The position numbers and the translations under genes are program-made. Positions 1-8,951 of a DNA stretch of 64,000 nucleotides are shown one piece after another. Source of the DNA: Aphodoplasma sp045626925 (GTDB taxonomy: Bacteria > Bacillota > Clostridia > UBA1381 > UMGS1253). The stretch is from contig JAZUQZ010000029.1 of assembly GCA_045626925.1 (NCBI GenBank), positions 62,001 through 126,000 of the forward strand, read 5' to 3'. The notes beneath the pieces are model-generated. The model did no database searches and was not told the origin of the DNA. It worked only from the letters and a program-made list of their open reading frames with translations. Position 1 is the first letter of the stretch. Every line of letters starts with the position of its first letter.

Positions 1-744
1 GCCGATAACAAGCTGGCTTTTGCCTTCTTCTATATAGTATGGAATCAAATAATCTATCATTTCATCAAGCTTGTTTATAAATTCTTTTGTTTGTTTGAAT
101 TTTAAAACATATTCTTGCACTTCTGCATCAAGACCTGTGCAATTTTTGAGCTTTTCCTTGTAGAAAGGATTTGGTAAAAAGCGCACATCAAAAACAAGGT
201 CCCCATCAAGCACTATGCCATATTTAAAGCCAAATGATTGGACATTTATCACTATTCCGCCACGACCGTCTTCATTTCCTTCAAAAAGCTCTGTTACAGC
301 GTCTTTGAGCTGTGCAGTTGCAAGTGTAGAGGTATCAATTATATGATTTGCCTTTTTGCGAACATAGTCAAGCGCAGCACGCTCTTTTGCAATTCCGTCG
401 ACAAGTCTTCCGTCACGGGCAAGCGGATGCATACGGCGCGATTCCTTATAACGCTTTACAAGAACCTCGTCGCTTGCTTCTAAAAACAATATTTCATAAT
501 TATATCCCGAAGCCTTCAAGGAATTGAGCTCGTTAAAAAGCTCGTTAAACATATCTCCGCCACGGATATCAATTACCATTGCAACCTTGTCGATTTTGCC
601 GTTTGAAGAATAGCATATCTCTGCAAGCTTTGGTATAAGCGCAGGCGGCATATTATCAATACAATAGTAATCAAGGTCCTCAAGGCATCGTATTACCTGG
701 GTTTTTCCTGCACCGGAAAGCCCCGTTATTATTATGAATCGCAT
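1..744 (-). CDS. rapZ: RapZ family nucleotide-binding protein (3' end outside window)
   Basis: P-loop protein of the RapZ/YvcJ family, which binds nucleotides; in E. coli it is an RNase adaptor controlling GlmS levels, and in Firmicutes its role is less defined. The start ATG at 742-744 follows GAGGAG. Residues 8-15 read GLSGAGKT (Walker A), and a mid-protein stretch reads DEVLVKRYKESRRMHP, typical of the family. The visible 248 codons run to YIEEGKSQLVIG, just before the usual CTGGxHRS end, so about 40 C-terminal residues are missing only because the window begins here. Last visible gene of the hprK-PHP-ROK-murB-rapZ run. Confidence 0.93.
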   Translation of the reverse strand, partial: MRFIIITGLSGAGKTQVIRCLEDLDYYCIDNMPPALIPKLAEICYSSNGKIDKVAMVIDIRGGDMFNELFNELNSLKASGYNYEILFLEASDEVLVKRYKESRRMHPLARDGRLVDGIAKERAALDYVRKKANHIIDTSTLATAQLKDAVTELFEGNEDGRGGIVINVQSFGFKYGIVLDGDLVFDVRFLPNPFYKEKLKNCTGLDAEVQEYVLKFKQTKEFINKLDEMIDYLIPYYIEEGKSQLVIG

Positions 745-791
745 AATAAAATCTCCTCTATCATGTGTTTGTTATATCATAAGCAATATAT

Positions 792-1703
792 CTAAAAATC
801 GCCAAGCATTTTTATCTCACATTCAAGCATTATAGAGCTTTTTTCATAAACTGTTTGTTTTATATGCAAAATAAGGTCTATAACATCACGCGCAGTTGAT
901 CCGCCTGTATTTATGATAAAGCCTGCATGCTTTTCTGATACACATGCTCCACCAATACAAAATCCTTTAAGCCCTGCTTGTTCGATAAGTGCGGCGGCAA
1001 AATGCCCCTCCGGCCTTTTAAAGACAGAGCCGGCACTTGGGAATGTGAGCGGTTGTTTGTCGCGCCTGCGCTTTGCATATTCACTTGCTTCGGCTTTGAT
1101 TTGCTCTAGGGGTGCGCTTTTTAGCTTAAAAACTGCACCTGTTATAATTTTATCTGTATCGGTATATATACTTTTGCGATAGCCAAAACAGTGTTCATCT
1201 GCATTATATATGCCACATTCTCCATTGGAGTCTATATATGATGAACTGACAAGTATATCACCGATTTGTGCTTCATATGCACCTGCATTCATAAACACTG
1301 CGCCACCGATGCTGCCCGGTATGCCCCCAAGCCGTTCAAAACCGGAAAGTGAGTGTTTTGTTGCAGCAGATGCAACACTACTCAAAAGTGCGCCTGCACC
1401 GGCGTATATCATGTCATTTTCGACTTTTATATCGCTTATGCCGTTTTTTATTTGTATGACTACTCCTCGTATGCCGCTGTCGGATACGAGGATATTTGTT
1501 CCGTTGCCGATTATGTGATAGGGTAGGCCAAGTTTTTTGGATAATCTGAGCGCTTTTTTTATATCATCTGTACTTGTTGCAGAAATAAAAATATCTGCCG
1601 TGCCCCCAATTTGAAAGGAGGTATGACGGCTCATTGGTTCGTTAGTGCTGACCGACAGTGATGTATTTATAAATTCTTCTGCAATCCCATGCGACAAGCC
1701 CAT
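792..1703 (-). CDS. murB: UDP-N-acetylenolpyruvoylglucosamine reductase
   Basis: FAD-dependent cytoplasmic enzyme that reduces UDP-GlcNAc-enolpyruvate to UDP-MurNAc with NADPH, the second committed step of peptidoglycan synthesis. 303 residues, the normal type II MurB size. The N-terminal FAD domain contains GNGTNILVSDSG, the centre has GGIPGSIGGAVFMNAGAYE, and the substrate domain has SAGSVFKRPEG with the serine that acts as general acid. The C-terminus has the AGFIINTGGSTARDVIDLI block. The start ATG has GAAGGGAG upstream. It lies 36 bp after the ROK kinase and before rapZ, so cotranscription is likely. Confidence 0.95.
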   Translation of the reverse strand: MGLSHGIAEEFINTSLSVSTNEPMSRHTSFQIGGTADIFISATSTDDIKKALRLSKKLGLPYHIIGNGTNILVSDSGIRGVVIQIKNGISDIKVENDMIYAGAGALLSSVASAATKHSLSGFERLGGIPGSIGGAVFMNAGAYEAQIGDILVSSSYIDSNGECGIYNADEHCFGYRKSIYTDTDKIITGAVFKLKSAPLEQIKAEASEYAKRRRDKQPLTFPSAGSVFKRPEGHFAAALIEQAGLKGFCIGGACVSEKHAGFIINTGGSTARDVIDLILHIKQTVYEKSSIMLECEIKMLGDF

Positions 1704-1739
1704 AAAAAAGCTCCCTTCTATAACGGATGATTAAGTGTT

Positions 1740-2684
1740 TTATTGTGCATTCAAAAGTGATGCGCCAATAATTCCGGCATCGTTGCCGAGCTTTGCAATT
1801 CTGATTTCGCTGATTTGTTCTGTGTAGCATTTGCCTTTAACATACTCTCTTATAGGATTTAAAAGATAGTCGCCTTCTTTAGAAATTGCTCCGCCGATTA
1901 CAATAATTTCCGGCTGGAATATGTTTATAACAGATACAATACCTTCTGCGATAGCTTTTATATAATTATCGACTACCATTTTTGCCACACTGTCGCCGGC
2001 TTTTGACCATAAAAACGAGGTCATACCGTTTACGACGCCATTGTTCTTTGCAACATCCTTTGCCATATCACAGTTTGGGTATGTACAGATAGCGCGCTTT
2101 GTCTCACGGATAAGCGCCGTTACAGAAGCACAAGTCTCCCAACAACCGTTTCTTCCGCATGTGCACTTTTCACCGCCTGCCATCTGCACCTGCATATGTC
2201 CAAGCTCTGCCGCTGCACCGTTATAACCGCCATAAATTTTTTTGTTTATTATTATGCCGCCGCCTACTCCCGTGCCGAGAGTTATTGCGACCATATGCTC
2301 TATTTTATCGTCACCGAGTGCAAAAAATTCACCAAGTGCGGCTGCATTTGCGTCGTTATTCATATAAATCGGCAAATTTATATATTTTTGCAGTTCTGCG
2401 CGCATAGGAACATTCTTGAAATGAATATTCTCTGCACGAAGCACCATGCCGTCTTTATTATCACATGTTCCGGGGACGCCGACACCGATATGCTCCACAT
2501 CTTTTGTTATATCAAAGCCCGCCTCGCTTGTAACGCGAATTGCAAGCTTTGCCATATCTTTTAAGATTTCACTGTAATGGCGGTCTGCATTTGTATCAAC
2601 GCTTGACGAATGGATAATATTATAATTTTTATCCACGAGTCCTGCTTTGATTCTTGTTCCGCCAAAATCTATTCCAATATACAT
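1740..2684 (-). CDS. ROK family sugar kinase, probable glucokinase
   Basis: Cytoplasmic ATP-dependent hexose kinase of the ROK family, most likely glucokinase making glucose-6-phosphate. The N-terminus IGIDFGGTRIKAG is the ATP phosphate-binding loop. LGTGVGGGIIINKKIYGG and AELGHMQV follow, and CTCGRNGCWE is the cysteine cluster that binds structural zinc in ROK kinases. 314 residues is full length. There is no N-terminal helix-turn-helix, so this is an enzyme rather than a ROK repressor. Its place beside hprK fits a role in glucose handling linked to carbon catabolite control; the exact substrate is inferred from family. Confidence 0.88.
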   Translation of the reverse strand: MYIGIDFGGTRIKAGLVDKNYNIIHSSSVDTNADRHYSEILKDMAKLAIRVTSEAGFDITKDVEHIGVGVPGTCDNKDGMVLRAENIHFKNVPMRAELQKYINLPIYMNNDANAAALGEFFALGDDKIEHMVAITLGTGVGGGIIINKKIYGGYNGAAAELGHMQVQMAGGEKCTCGRNGCWETCASVTALIRETKRAICTYPNCDMAKDVAKNNGVVNGMTSFLWSKAGDSVAKMVVDNYIKAIAEGIVSVINIFQPEIIVIGGAISKEGDYLLNPIREYVKGKCYTEQISEIRIAKLGNDAGIIGASLLNAQ

Positions 2685-2721
2685 TAAATTATATTCCTTT
2701 CATTATTGTAATATTTTTTTA

Positions 2722-3447
2722 TCAAAGTCCGCCCACGAGCTTTCTTTGGCGAAGTATAGACAAAAACTTTTCAAGGCTTGTGTTTGCAACAAGCTCCTCG
2801 GGGAAACCGATTTCATCAAGCATCGAGAGCGCCTCTGAAAAATTACCGACATTGCGTGACATATGGGCATCTGAACTTACGACAACATATACGCCCAAAT
2901 CCATACATTTTTTTGCAATATTTATACAGTTTTCGGTGCTTCCTTTTCTTATAAGATGCGAATTGTTATTTATTTCGATCATTTTGCCTTCTTTTTTTGC
3001 CATAGCAATCACCGAATCAATGTTATATTCATAATCGGGCGAGCCACTGTGACCTATAATGTCAACATAAGGATTTTCAAGTGCATTAAGATATGCCTGG
3101 GTATGTGCCTTGCGATTCTGTGGCGCAAAAGTGTCGCGATGCATTGATGCAATTACAACATCAAGCAATGACAATGTTCCTGAATCAATATCAAGCCTTC
3201 CGTCAACATCTATAATGTTTGCCTCTACACCGTATAAAACCTTTACACCATCAATGTCACGCGGCACATTTCGTGCCATATTTATAAAATGCCACAAATG
3301 CGGCGCGTCGGGCATGCCCGGTGCGTGATTTGTTATTGCAATCGCTTCAAGCCCTATATTTTTTGCGTGCCACACATTTTCTTCAAGTGTTGAATATGCG
3401 TGCGTCGACGCATTTGTATGCGTATGTGGGTCAACCAAAATTTTCAT
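2722..3447 (-). CDS. PHP domain metal-dependent hydrolase (YcdX-like)
   Basis: 241-residue single-domain PHP protein of the YcdX/phosphatase type. The metal-binding PHP motif is at the start (DPHTHTNAS), with further histidines in ITNHAPG, SMHRD, IGHSG and SSDAHM, giving the usual multi-metal site. YcdX-type proteins are phosphatases of poorly defined substrate. There is no polymerase or histidinol-phosphatase context, so HisK is unlikely. It sits directly after hprK and before the ROK kinase, an arrangement I recall from other Clostridia. Specific substrate unknown. Confidence 0.85.
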   Translation of the reverse strand: MKILVDPHTHTNASTHAYSTLEENVWHAKNIGLEAIAITNHAPGMPDAPHLWHFINMARNVPRDIDGVKVLYGVEANIIDVDGRLDIDSGTLSLLDVVIASMHRDTFAPQNRKAHTQAYLNALENPYVDIIGHSGSPDYEYNIDSVIAMAKKEGKMIEINNNSHLIRKGSTENCINIAKKCMDLGVYVVVSSDAHMSRNVGNFSEALSMLDEIGFPEELVANTSLEKFLSILRQRKLVGGL

Positions 3448-3484
3448 TGTAAAAAGGAAACCTCCTCGAAAAAGTTATTTATCT

Positions 3485-4429
3485 TTATTGCTCCGAAGCA
3501 CCTTCAAGCTCGTTCATAATACGCTTGTTAAGCTCCTCGGCGGCATTATATCCCATGCGTTTTTGACGATTATTCATAGCTGCAACCTCAACTATAATCG
3601 CAAGATTTCGTCCCGGACGGACCGGAATTGTAAGGGAAGGAATATTTATGCCGAGAATGTTTGTGTATTCATCCACAAGCCCGAGCCTGTCATATTGCTT
3701 TGCCTCTTCCCATGGTTCAAGGTGGATTACCATATCGATCTTTTCTGTGTCTTTTACTGCGCCCATACCAAATATGCGGCGTATATCAACAATTCCAATA
3801 CCTCTAAGTTCGATAAAGTGGCGTATAATATCGGGCGCGGTACCAACAAGCGTTTTATCGGATACGCGTTTTATTTCAACAGCGTCATCGGCAACAAAGC
3901 GATGACCTCTTTTAACAAGCTCAACTGCGGTTTCACTTTTGCCGACGCCACTTTCACCAAGAATGAGCACACCCTCGCCGTGCACCTCTACAAGCACGCC
4001 ATGGCGCGTAATGCGTGGTGCAAGCTGGACATTAAGATAACTGATAAGTGCACTCATAAAATTTGATGTGCTTTGACTTGTTCTGAAAATTGATACATTA
4101 TATTTTTTTGCAGCATCCAAAAACTCGGGGAAAACCTCGAGTGAGCGCGTAACAACTATTGCCGGCGGATGTGTAGCCATAAGATTGTCAAAGCATTCCC
4201 CTTTTTTCTCGCTTGAAAATTCACGCAGGTACGAAATCTCAACCTTGCCCAAAATTTGAATTCTGCGCGGGTCAAAATAATCGAAAAAGCCTACAATCTG
4301 CATACCGGGACGGTTCACATCACTGCTTGTAACTACTGCGGTTTCAAAGTCTTCCGATTCATAAATTTTTTCAAGATGAAAATCGTTTGCGATTTGTGAA
4401 AGTAATATTGAAAATTCTTGACTTTCCAT
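3485..4429 (-). CDS. hprK: HPr kinase/phosphorylase
   Basis: Bifunctional enzyme that phosphorylates HPr on Ser46 and reverses this with phosphate, the central sensor of carbon catabolite repression in Firmicutes. 314 residues. The Walker A loop GESGVGKS is at residues 158-165 and the HprK signature LRGIGIVDIRRIFGMGAV lies near residue 205. The N-terminal domain is the usual DRTGG-like fold. The start ATG has AGGAGG eight bases upstream, and a well-formed promoter precedes it (4488-4516). First gene of the minus-strand run through rapZ. Confidence 0.96.
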   Translation of the reverse strand: MESQEFSILLSQIANDFHLEKIYESEDFETAVVTSSDVNRPGMQIVGFFDYFDPRRIQILGKVEISYLREFSSEKKGECFDNLMATHPPAIVVTRSLEVFPEFLDAAKKYNVSIFRTSQSTSNFMSALISYLNVQLAPRITRHGVLVEVHGEGVLILGESGVGKSETAVELVKRGHRFVADDAVEIKRVSDKTLVGTAPDIIRHFIELRGIGIVDIRRIFGMGAVKDTEKIDMVIHLEPWEEAKQYDRLGLVDEYTNILGINIPSLTIPVRPGRNLAIIVEVAAMNNRQKRMGYNAAEELNKRIMNELEGASEQ

Positions 4430-4487
4430 ATTATATATTCCTCCTTAAATAAAGAGAGTATGATTTAAATATTTTTATACATAGTAT

Positions 4488-4516
4488 ATTATACATCATA
4501 AATTGATATTTTTCAA
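4488..4516 (-). promoter_or_regulatory. SigA-type promoter for the hprK operon
   Basis: On the minus strand TTGAAA (4511-4516), a 17-base spacer and a perfect TATAAT (4488-4493) stand about 60 bases before the hprK start. Prediction from sequence only. Confidence 0.7.
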
Positions 4517-4735
4517 TTGATTTTTATTATTTTTAGATTAAACAATGTAAAAAATTTTACCTTAAAAAGCATAAAAAGATATATATAACATGCATAACAA
4601 AGCATTAGTTACGCAATAGTAATATAACAGTTATATTTTTGTTATGGCAAAAATGAGAATCAAAGAATATAATGTATTTACATCAACATTTTATAACATG
4701 GGCTTTAGTTTTTTGCATCGAAGGGAGAGATTTGT
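4517..4735. other. Divergent intergenic region between hprK and mecA
   Basis: AT-rich spacer. On the plus strand TATAAT at 4668-4673 with a weak TGGCAA 17 bases upstream may serve mecA. AAGGGAGAGA precedes the mecA GTG. No riboswitch, RNA gene or further ORF is visible. Confidence 0.4.
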
Positions 4736-5350
4736 GTGAAAATTGAAAAACTGTCACTTAATAAGATACGAGTAACAGTCAGTGAAGGAGAGCTTAATAT
4801 CTGGGATATAAATCCGCGAGAAATTTCGCCTGATATGCCACAGCTAAAGAATTTTATTGCGTCACTTTTAAAACAGTCATGTAATGAAATTGGAGAAGAA
4901 TTATTCGGTTCAAATGTACTTGTTGAGGCACGCCCGCAAGGAGAAGATTTTGTCTTTGTAATAACATGTGTCGGAAACGATTATGAAAATATACAAAAAG
5001 AAATTGCTAAAAGCGTTAAAAAACAAAAGTTTTTAAGAGGAGATTATAAGGCGAGGGCATATAAAGAGAGTGCATATTCATATTTTGAATTTGCAGCGCT
5101 TTGTGATTTTTCGCATATGTTAAAGTCTGTTGGGATAAAAGAGCTTGAAGCTACAAAGCTTTATAAATCAAACGACAAATTTTACCTGCAAATCGAGCGT
5201 GCACATCCGGACTTTGAACGGATTTGTATGATAATGAGTGAGTATGCGTCGGCAACGCACCACGCCCGCTCGTTTTGCGCATATATAGAGGAGCATGCAA
5301 ATGCATATGCCACCCATAAGGATTTTGATGCGATAAGTCGCTGCTATTGA
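4736..5350 (+). CDS. mecA: MecA-like adaptor protein
   Basis: Adaptor of the MecA/YpbH family, which delivers substrates to the ClpC-ClpP protease and, in Bacillus, keeps competence regulator ComK low. The N-terminus MKIEKLSLNKIRVTVSEGEL matches the conserved MecA opening (MKIE...NKI). The C-terminal part contains CDFSHMLKSVGI and a FERICMIMSEYA stretch consistent with the ClpC-binding domain. 204 residues is in the family range. The start is GTG, chosen for the upstream AAGGGAGAGA. Stands alone between hprK and a bidirectional terminator. Identification rests on N-terminal similarity and architecture. Confidence 0.75.
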   Translation: MKIEKLSLNKIRVTVSEGELNIWDINPREISPDMPQLKNFIASLLKQSCNEIGEELFGSNVLVEARPQGEDFVFVITCVGNDYENIQKEIAKSVKKQKFLRGDYKARAYKESAYSYFEFAALCDFSHMLKSVGIKELEATKLYKSNDKFYLQIERAHPDFERICMIMSEYASATHHARSFCAYIEEHANAYATHKDFDAISRCY

Positions 5351-5358
5351 TAAAACAA

Positions 5359-5402
5359 AACAGGCTACGAAGATTATAAATATCGTAGCCTGTATTTTTT
5401 TA
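5359..5402. terminator. Bidirectional terminator between mecA and mtnN
   Basis: ACAGGCTACGA and its exact complement TCGTAGCCTGT form an 11-bp stem with a 12-base loop. A T-run follows on the plus strand (mecA) and a TTTTGTTTT run on the minus strand (mtnN). Confidence 0.88.
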
Positions 5403-5409
5403 ATTTGAT

Positions 5410-6096
5410 TTATAAGGATTTTATATATTCACAAATAAGCGCCGCAGAATTTTTTGCTGCAAGGGAGCAAAACTCGCCATAATCCATGTGCGAGCTACCA
5501 TCAGCCTTGTCCGAAATGGCGCGCACCACACTAAAATCAACATTGTTTACATAGCATACCTGACCGATGCTACCACCTTCCATTTCGCACGCAATTGCAC
5601 CAAAAGTTTTAGCAAGCTCGGCCTTTTTTTCGCTATTTGCGATAAAACTGTCATTCGTTGCAACCACGCCACAAACGGTATGAAGGGAAAGGGCGTTTGC
5701 CGCCTTTATAAGTGCGTCTGTAACGCGTTTGGCGGTCGGTATTTTTATAATATTTATAGTAGATATAAAACCTATTGGGTCGCCGAGCGCAGTTGTATCA
5801 ACATCACCCTGCACAACAAAATCAGCAAGGGCAATATCTCCGATATTAAGCTCATCTGATAAAGAACCGCCTACGCCGACATTTATAATTGTATCAGGTG
5901 CATACTTTAAAATCATTGTCTGGGCACAGATGGCAGCGTTTACTTTGCCAATGCCGCACCGAGCGATAACAAGTTCATAGTCAAAAAGCGTGCCGCTCAT
6001 AAAATCGACGCCGCTGATATTTTGCACGCTTGTATCACAGAGCAGTGATTTTAGCGCATCAACTTCTACATCCATAGCTCCTATAATTCCGATCAT
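5410..6096 (-). CDS. mtnN: 5'-methylthioadenosine/S-adenosylhomocysteine nucleosidase
   Basis: Hydrolyses MTA and SAH to adenine plus the thioribose, removing product inhibitors of methyltransferases and feeding S-ribosylhomocysteine to LuxS. 228 residues. The N-terminus IGIIGAMDVEVDAL carries the catalytic glutamate (Glu11). ACEMEGGSIGQV holds the ribose-binding Met-Glu pair and RAISDKADG the adenine-contacting aspartate. It begins 14 bp after luxS on the same strand, so the two successive enzymes of SAH detoxification are translated from one transcript. Confidence 0.95.
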   Translation of the reverse strand: MIGIIGAMDVEVDALKSLLCDTSVQNISGVDFMSGTLFDYELVIARCGIGKVNAAICAQTMILKYAPDTIINVGVGGSLSDELNIGDIALADFVVQGDVDTTALGDPIGFISTINIIKIPTAKRVTDALIKAANALSLHTVCGVVATNDSFIANSEKKAELAKTFGAIACEMEGGSIGQVCYVNNVDFSVVRAISDKADGSSHMDYGEFCSLAAKNSAALICEYIKSL

Positions 6097-6110
6097 AAAT
6101 AGACCCCCAA

Positions 6111-6563
6111 TTAGTAATTTAAGTTATTTGCATCAACCTTTTTTAGTATCTCAAGGTAGCGCGCACATTCCTTTTGTGCATTTTCAAGGCTTAATGTTTT
6201 ATAGTTGCCACATTCTATGGACGAATTTCCAAAAACATCTCCCCTGTGAGCAAGCACATCCGTACACGCCTTTTTTAAAACCTCTAAAATCGTTTTATTG
6301 TCGGCGTTTCTTGCAAGAAGATAAAAGCCTGTCTGGCAGCCCATCGGACCAAAATATATAACATCATCTTTGATCTGAGAATTGCGAATATATGTTGCAA
6401 ACATGTGCTCGCATGAGTGCATCGTAGAATGGTCCATAAGATCGTTCGTGTTTGGCTTTCTTGTGCGCAAATCATATGTCGTGATATCGCCGTCGATGCG
6501 CGATATATAAAGTCCTTCTTCAAGCGTTTCATGGTTTACTGTAAAGCTTGCTATTTTTTCCAT
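6111..6563 (-). CDS. luxS: S-ribosylhomocysteine lyase LuxS
   Basis: Metal-dependent lyase that splits S-ribosylhomocysteine into homocysteine and DPD, the precursor of autoinducer-2. 150 residues. The metal ligands are His49 and His53 in HSCEH, with catalytic Glu52, and Cys118 in the IECGNY block. FGPMGCQTGFY carries the second catalytic cysteine. The ATG at 6561-6563 was chosen because AGGAGAATTTGT precedes it; longer in-frame starts lack a binding site and would extend into the promoter. First gene of luxS-mtnN. Confidence 0.96.
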   Translation of the reverse strand: MEKIASFTVNHETLEEGLYISRIDGDITTYDLRTRKPNTNDLMDHSTMHSCEHMFATYIRNSQIKDDVIYFGPMGCQTGFYLLARNADNKTILEVLKKACTDVLAHRGDVFGNSSIECGNYKTLSLENAQKECARYLEILKKVDANNLNY

Positions 6564-6593
6564 ACAAATTCTCCTTACTAAAAATTTAGTTAT

Positions 6594-6622
6594 ATTATAG
6601 CAAAAAAAAGCACATATGTCCA
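6594..6622 (-). promoter_or_regulatory. SigA-type promoter for luxS-mtnN
   Basis: Minus strand TGGACA (6617-6622), a 17-base spacer and TATAAT (6594-6599), with an extended -10 TGC just before TATAAT. About 30 bases separate the -10 from the luxS ATG. Confidence 0.75.
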
Positions 6623-6721
6623 GCATTTTGATGTAATATTCGCATGACGAATTTGGCAGTTTGGACGATTTTCTAACAAAAAAGACCGTTTTTTAATCAA
6701 AAAGTATTGCAAAAGCAATTT

Positions 6722-6730
6722 TGCTATAAT
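6722..6730 (+). promoter_or_regulatory. Extended -10 promoter for glmM
   Basis: TGCTATAAT matches an extended -10 element, about 65 bases before the glmM start. No convincing -35 is seen at 16-18 bases. Confidence 0.5.
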
Positions 6731-6795
6731 ATAATTGAATATGAAAGCAAGGATGGATATAAAATAACATATATAACAAACAAGGAGGCTATATC

Positions 6796-8148
6796 TTGGG
6801 TAGATTATTTGGGACAGATGGTGTAAGAGGAATCGCCAATAAAGAGCTTACGGCAGATTTGGCGTTTGAACTCGGACGCGCGGGTGCAATAGTTCTTACA
6901 AATGAGCTTTCATATAAGCCGAAAATTCTTGTTGGTAAAGATACACGCCTTTCGGGCGATATGCTTGAATGTGCTTTGATGGCGGGCATATGCTCGACCG
7001 GGGCACAGGTTGTTGAGCTTGGGGTAATTGCTACTCCTGCGGTGGCATATCTTATAAGAAAATATGGCGCTGACGCAGGCGTTGTAATATCTGCGTCGCA
7101 TAATTCGTTTGAATATAATGGTATAAAGTTTTTTAATTCACAGGGTTACAAGTTAAGAGACGAAGTTGAAGAAAAAATTGAGGAGCTTATCCTTGATAAA
7201 AATAATTTGGCGTTTGATTTGCCCATTGGTAAAGAGGTAGGCCATCGCACATATGCACGCGAGGCGGCTGATGATTATATAAATTATTCAATAGGTGCAA
7301 TTGGGTGCTCATTGTCGGGTTTAAAGGTGCTTATTGATTGCTCAAACGGTGCAAATTCTAAAATTGCTCCGCTCGCTTTTGAAAAGCTTGGGGCAAGTGT
7401 TGAGTGCATAAGTGATGAGCCTGATGGTATAAACATAAATGACAAATGCGGCTCGACACACCTTGATGTGCTTGAAAAAAAGATGTCAGAGGGCGGATAT
7501 GATGTCGGCATTGCATTTGATGGTGATGCGGACAGAATGCTTGCCGTCGATGAAAATGGAAGACGCCTTACCGGCGATGAGATTATACTCATAATAGGAA
7601 AATATATGAAAGAAAATGGCGAGCTTAAAAACAATACGATTGTCGCAACAGTAATGAGCAACCTTGGTTTCTTTATTGCCGCAAAAGAGCTTGGGATAAA
7701 TACTGTCCAAACAGATGTCGGTGACCGCTATGTTTTAGAGTGTATGCTTGAAAATGATTATACACTTGGGGGAGAGGAGTCCGGACATATAATATGTCTT
7801 TCGCACAATTCGACGGGGGACGGACTTTTGTCGGCGCTTCGTCTTTTAGAGGTTGTAAAGAAAACGGGCAAGCCACTTTCAGAGCTTAGAAAAATTGTTA
7901 CAATTCTTCCACAGGTGCTTGTAAACGCAAAGGTTAAAAATGAAAACAAAGCACAGCTTTTAACAAATAAACAGATTGTGGATGAAATTGCAACACTTGA
8001 GGCTTCGCTTGATGGTAAGGGCAGGGTTCTGATTCGTCCGTCAGGGACCGAGCCGGTTGTACGCGTTATGCTTGAGGGCAGCGACAAAGATGCGCTTTTA
8101 AAAAAAGCAACTGCGCTTGCTGCGCTTATAGAAGAATTATTAGGATAA
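6796..8148 (+). CDS. glmM: Phosphoglucosamine mutase
   Basis: Interconverts glucosamine-6-phosphate and glucosamine-1-phosphate on the way to UDP-GlcNAc. 450 residues, the standard GlmM length. The phosphoserine loop is SASHN with Ser101, the metal loop is FDGDADRML, the sugar-binding GGEESGH lies near residue 325 and the phosphate-binding RPSGTEPVVRVM is near the C-terminus. Translation starts at TTG: CAAGGAGG is six bases upstream and GRLFGTDGVRG is the conserved N-terminus. Ends in a strong terminator shared with the opposing SSB-like gene. Confidence 0.97.
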   Translation: MGRLFGTDGVRGIANKELTADLAFELGRAGAIVLTNELSYKPKILVGKDTRLSGDMLECALMAGICSTGAQVVELGVIATPAVAYLIRKYGADAGVVISASHNSFEYNGIKFFNSQGYKLRDEVEEKIEELILDKNNLAFDLPIGKEVGHRTYAREAADDYINYSIGAIGCSLSGLKVLIDCSNGANSKIAPLAFEKLGASVECISDEPDGININDKCGSTHLDVLEKKMSEGGYDVGIAFDGDADRMLAVDENGRRLTGDEIILIIGKYMKENGELKNNTIVATVMSNLGFFIAAKELGINTVQTDVGDRYVLECMLENDYTLGGEESGHIICLSHNSTGDGLLSALRLLEVVKKTGKPLSELRKIVTILPQVLVNAKVKNENKAQLLTNKQIVDEIATLEASLDGKGRVLIRPSGTEPVVRVMLEGSDKDALLKKATALAALIEELLG

Positions 8149-8150
8149 AT

Positions 8151-8180
8151 AAAAAGCCGAGTTTTTTCTCGGCTTTTTTT
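8151..8180. terminator. Terminator between glmM and the SSB-like gene
   Basis: AAAAAGCCGAG, a short T-rich loop and CTCGGCTTTTTTT form a classic intrinsic terminator. The A-run on the other side makes it functional for both converging genes. Confidence 0.9.
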
Positions 8181-8190
8181 GTATTAAAAA

Positions 8191-8826
8191 CTATTCTTCA
8201 TCATCAAGTACAAGCTCCATTTTACCTATTGATATTTCGTAGGCGGTTTTTGTTATTGCAGTTTCTTCATCAAGTTTTTTTTGATATTCGCGCGATTGGA
8301 TGCGTCCCCATATTCTTACTCGTGCGCCGACACCGATATCGCGACAAAATTTTGCATTCCGCCCCCACGCAATTGAGGGTATATAGTCTGATTTGTTATA
8401 CGAGCGATTTACTGCCAAAAGCATATCAGCAATTTCGCGCCCAAATGGTGTAACGCGATAGACGGGCTCTTTGCATACAAAGCCGTCGAGGTATATTTGG
8501 TTTGGGTTTTCGATTTCATTTTCATTTATTGTATGTATATCTTTTGCAAATACGGTGAGTACAAGTCTGCTCCCAGTTCCGCTATAATTATTATATGAGC
8601 GAAACTGGCCATTTACTAAAACAAAATCGCCACTTCGTATATCAAGGTTGCTACCAAAAAGTCTTTCGGACAAAATTACCTTTATATAGTCATATGTATC
8701 GCTGAGTCTTTTGACGCGTATTGTAAACATATAAAATTTTTCTTTGTAAACCTCGTGGCTGAAGAGCGGGTTATCCTCTAAAACGCCTGCTATTGTTACT
8801 GCGTTGTTATCTTTGTATTCTGTCAT
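8191..8826 (-). CDS. Single-stranded-DNA-binding-like protein with two OB folds
   Basis: 211-residue protein with two successive OB-fold-like segments: residues about 8-95 (VTIAGVLEDNPLFSHEVY to LVLTVFAKDI) and about 105-200 (IYLDGFVCKEPVYRVTPFGREI to YEISIGKMEL). The second segment resembles SSB/PriB strands (ADMLLAVNR, IPSIAWGRNAKFC, GARVRIWGRIQSREY). Similar proteins in Clostridia are called single-stranded DNA-binding protein, separate from the canonical ssb. It lacks the acidic C-terminal tip motif DDDIPF, ending VLDDEE. AGAGGAGA precedes the ATG. Function inferred from fold only. Confidence 0.72.
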   Translation of the reverse strand: MTEYKDNNAVTIAGVLEDNPLFSHEVYKEKFYMFTIRVKRLSDTYDYIKVILSERLFGSNLDIRSGDFVLVNGQFRSYNNYSGTGSRLVLTVFAKDIHTINENEIENPNQIYLDGFVCKEPVYRVTPFGREIADMLLAVNRSYNKSDYIPSIAWGRNAKFCRDIGVGARVRIWGRIQSREYQKKLDEETAITKTAYEISIGKMELVLDDEE

Positions 8827-8921
8827 ATTAAATTTTCTCCTCTCAAAGCAATAAATCGTTATTTTCTGTTTTATAAATATTTATTCGCACAAGAGAAGAT
8901 TTATGACACTATAAAGCTAAT

Positions 8922-8950
8922 AAAAAAAGGAGCCACAGCTCCTTTTTATT
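8922..8950 (-). terminator. Terminator of the VanW-family gene
   Basis: On the minus strand AGGAGC, a 4-base loop and GCTCCT followed by a run of seven T lie directly after the stop of the VanW gene. Confidence 0.85.
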
Positions 8951-8951
8951 T

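Noticed and set aside
6660..6795. Possible glmS-type ribozyme or riboswitch before glmM
   Set aside because: The leader after the promoter is short and shows no conserved pseudoknot or aptamer sequence.
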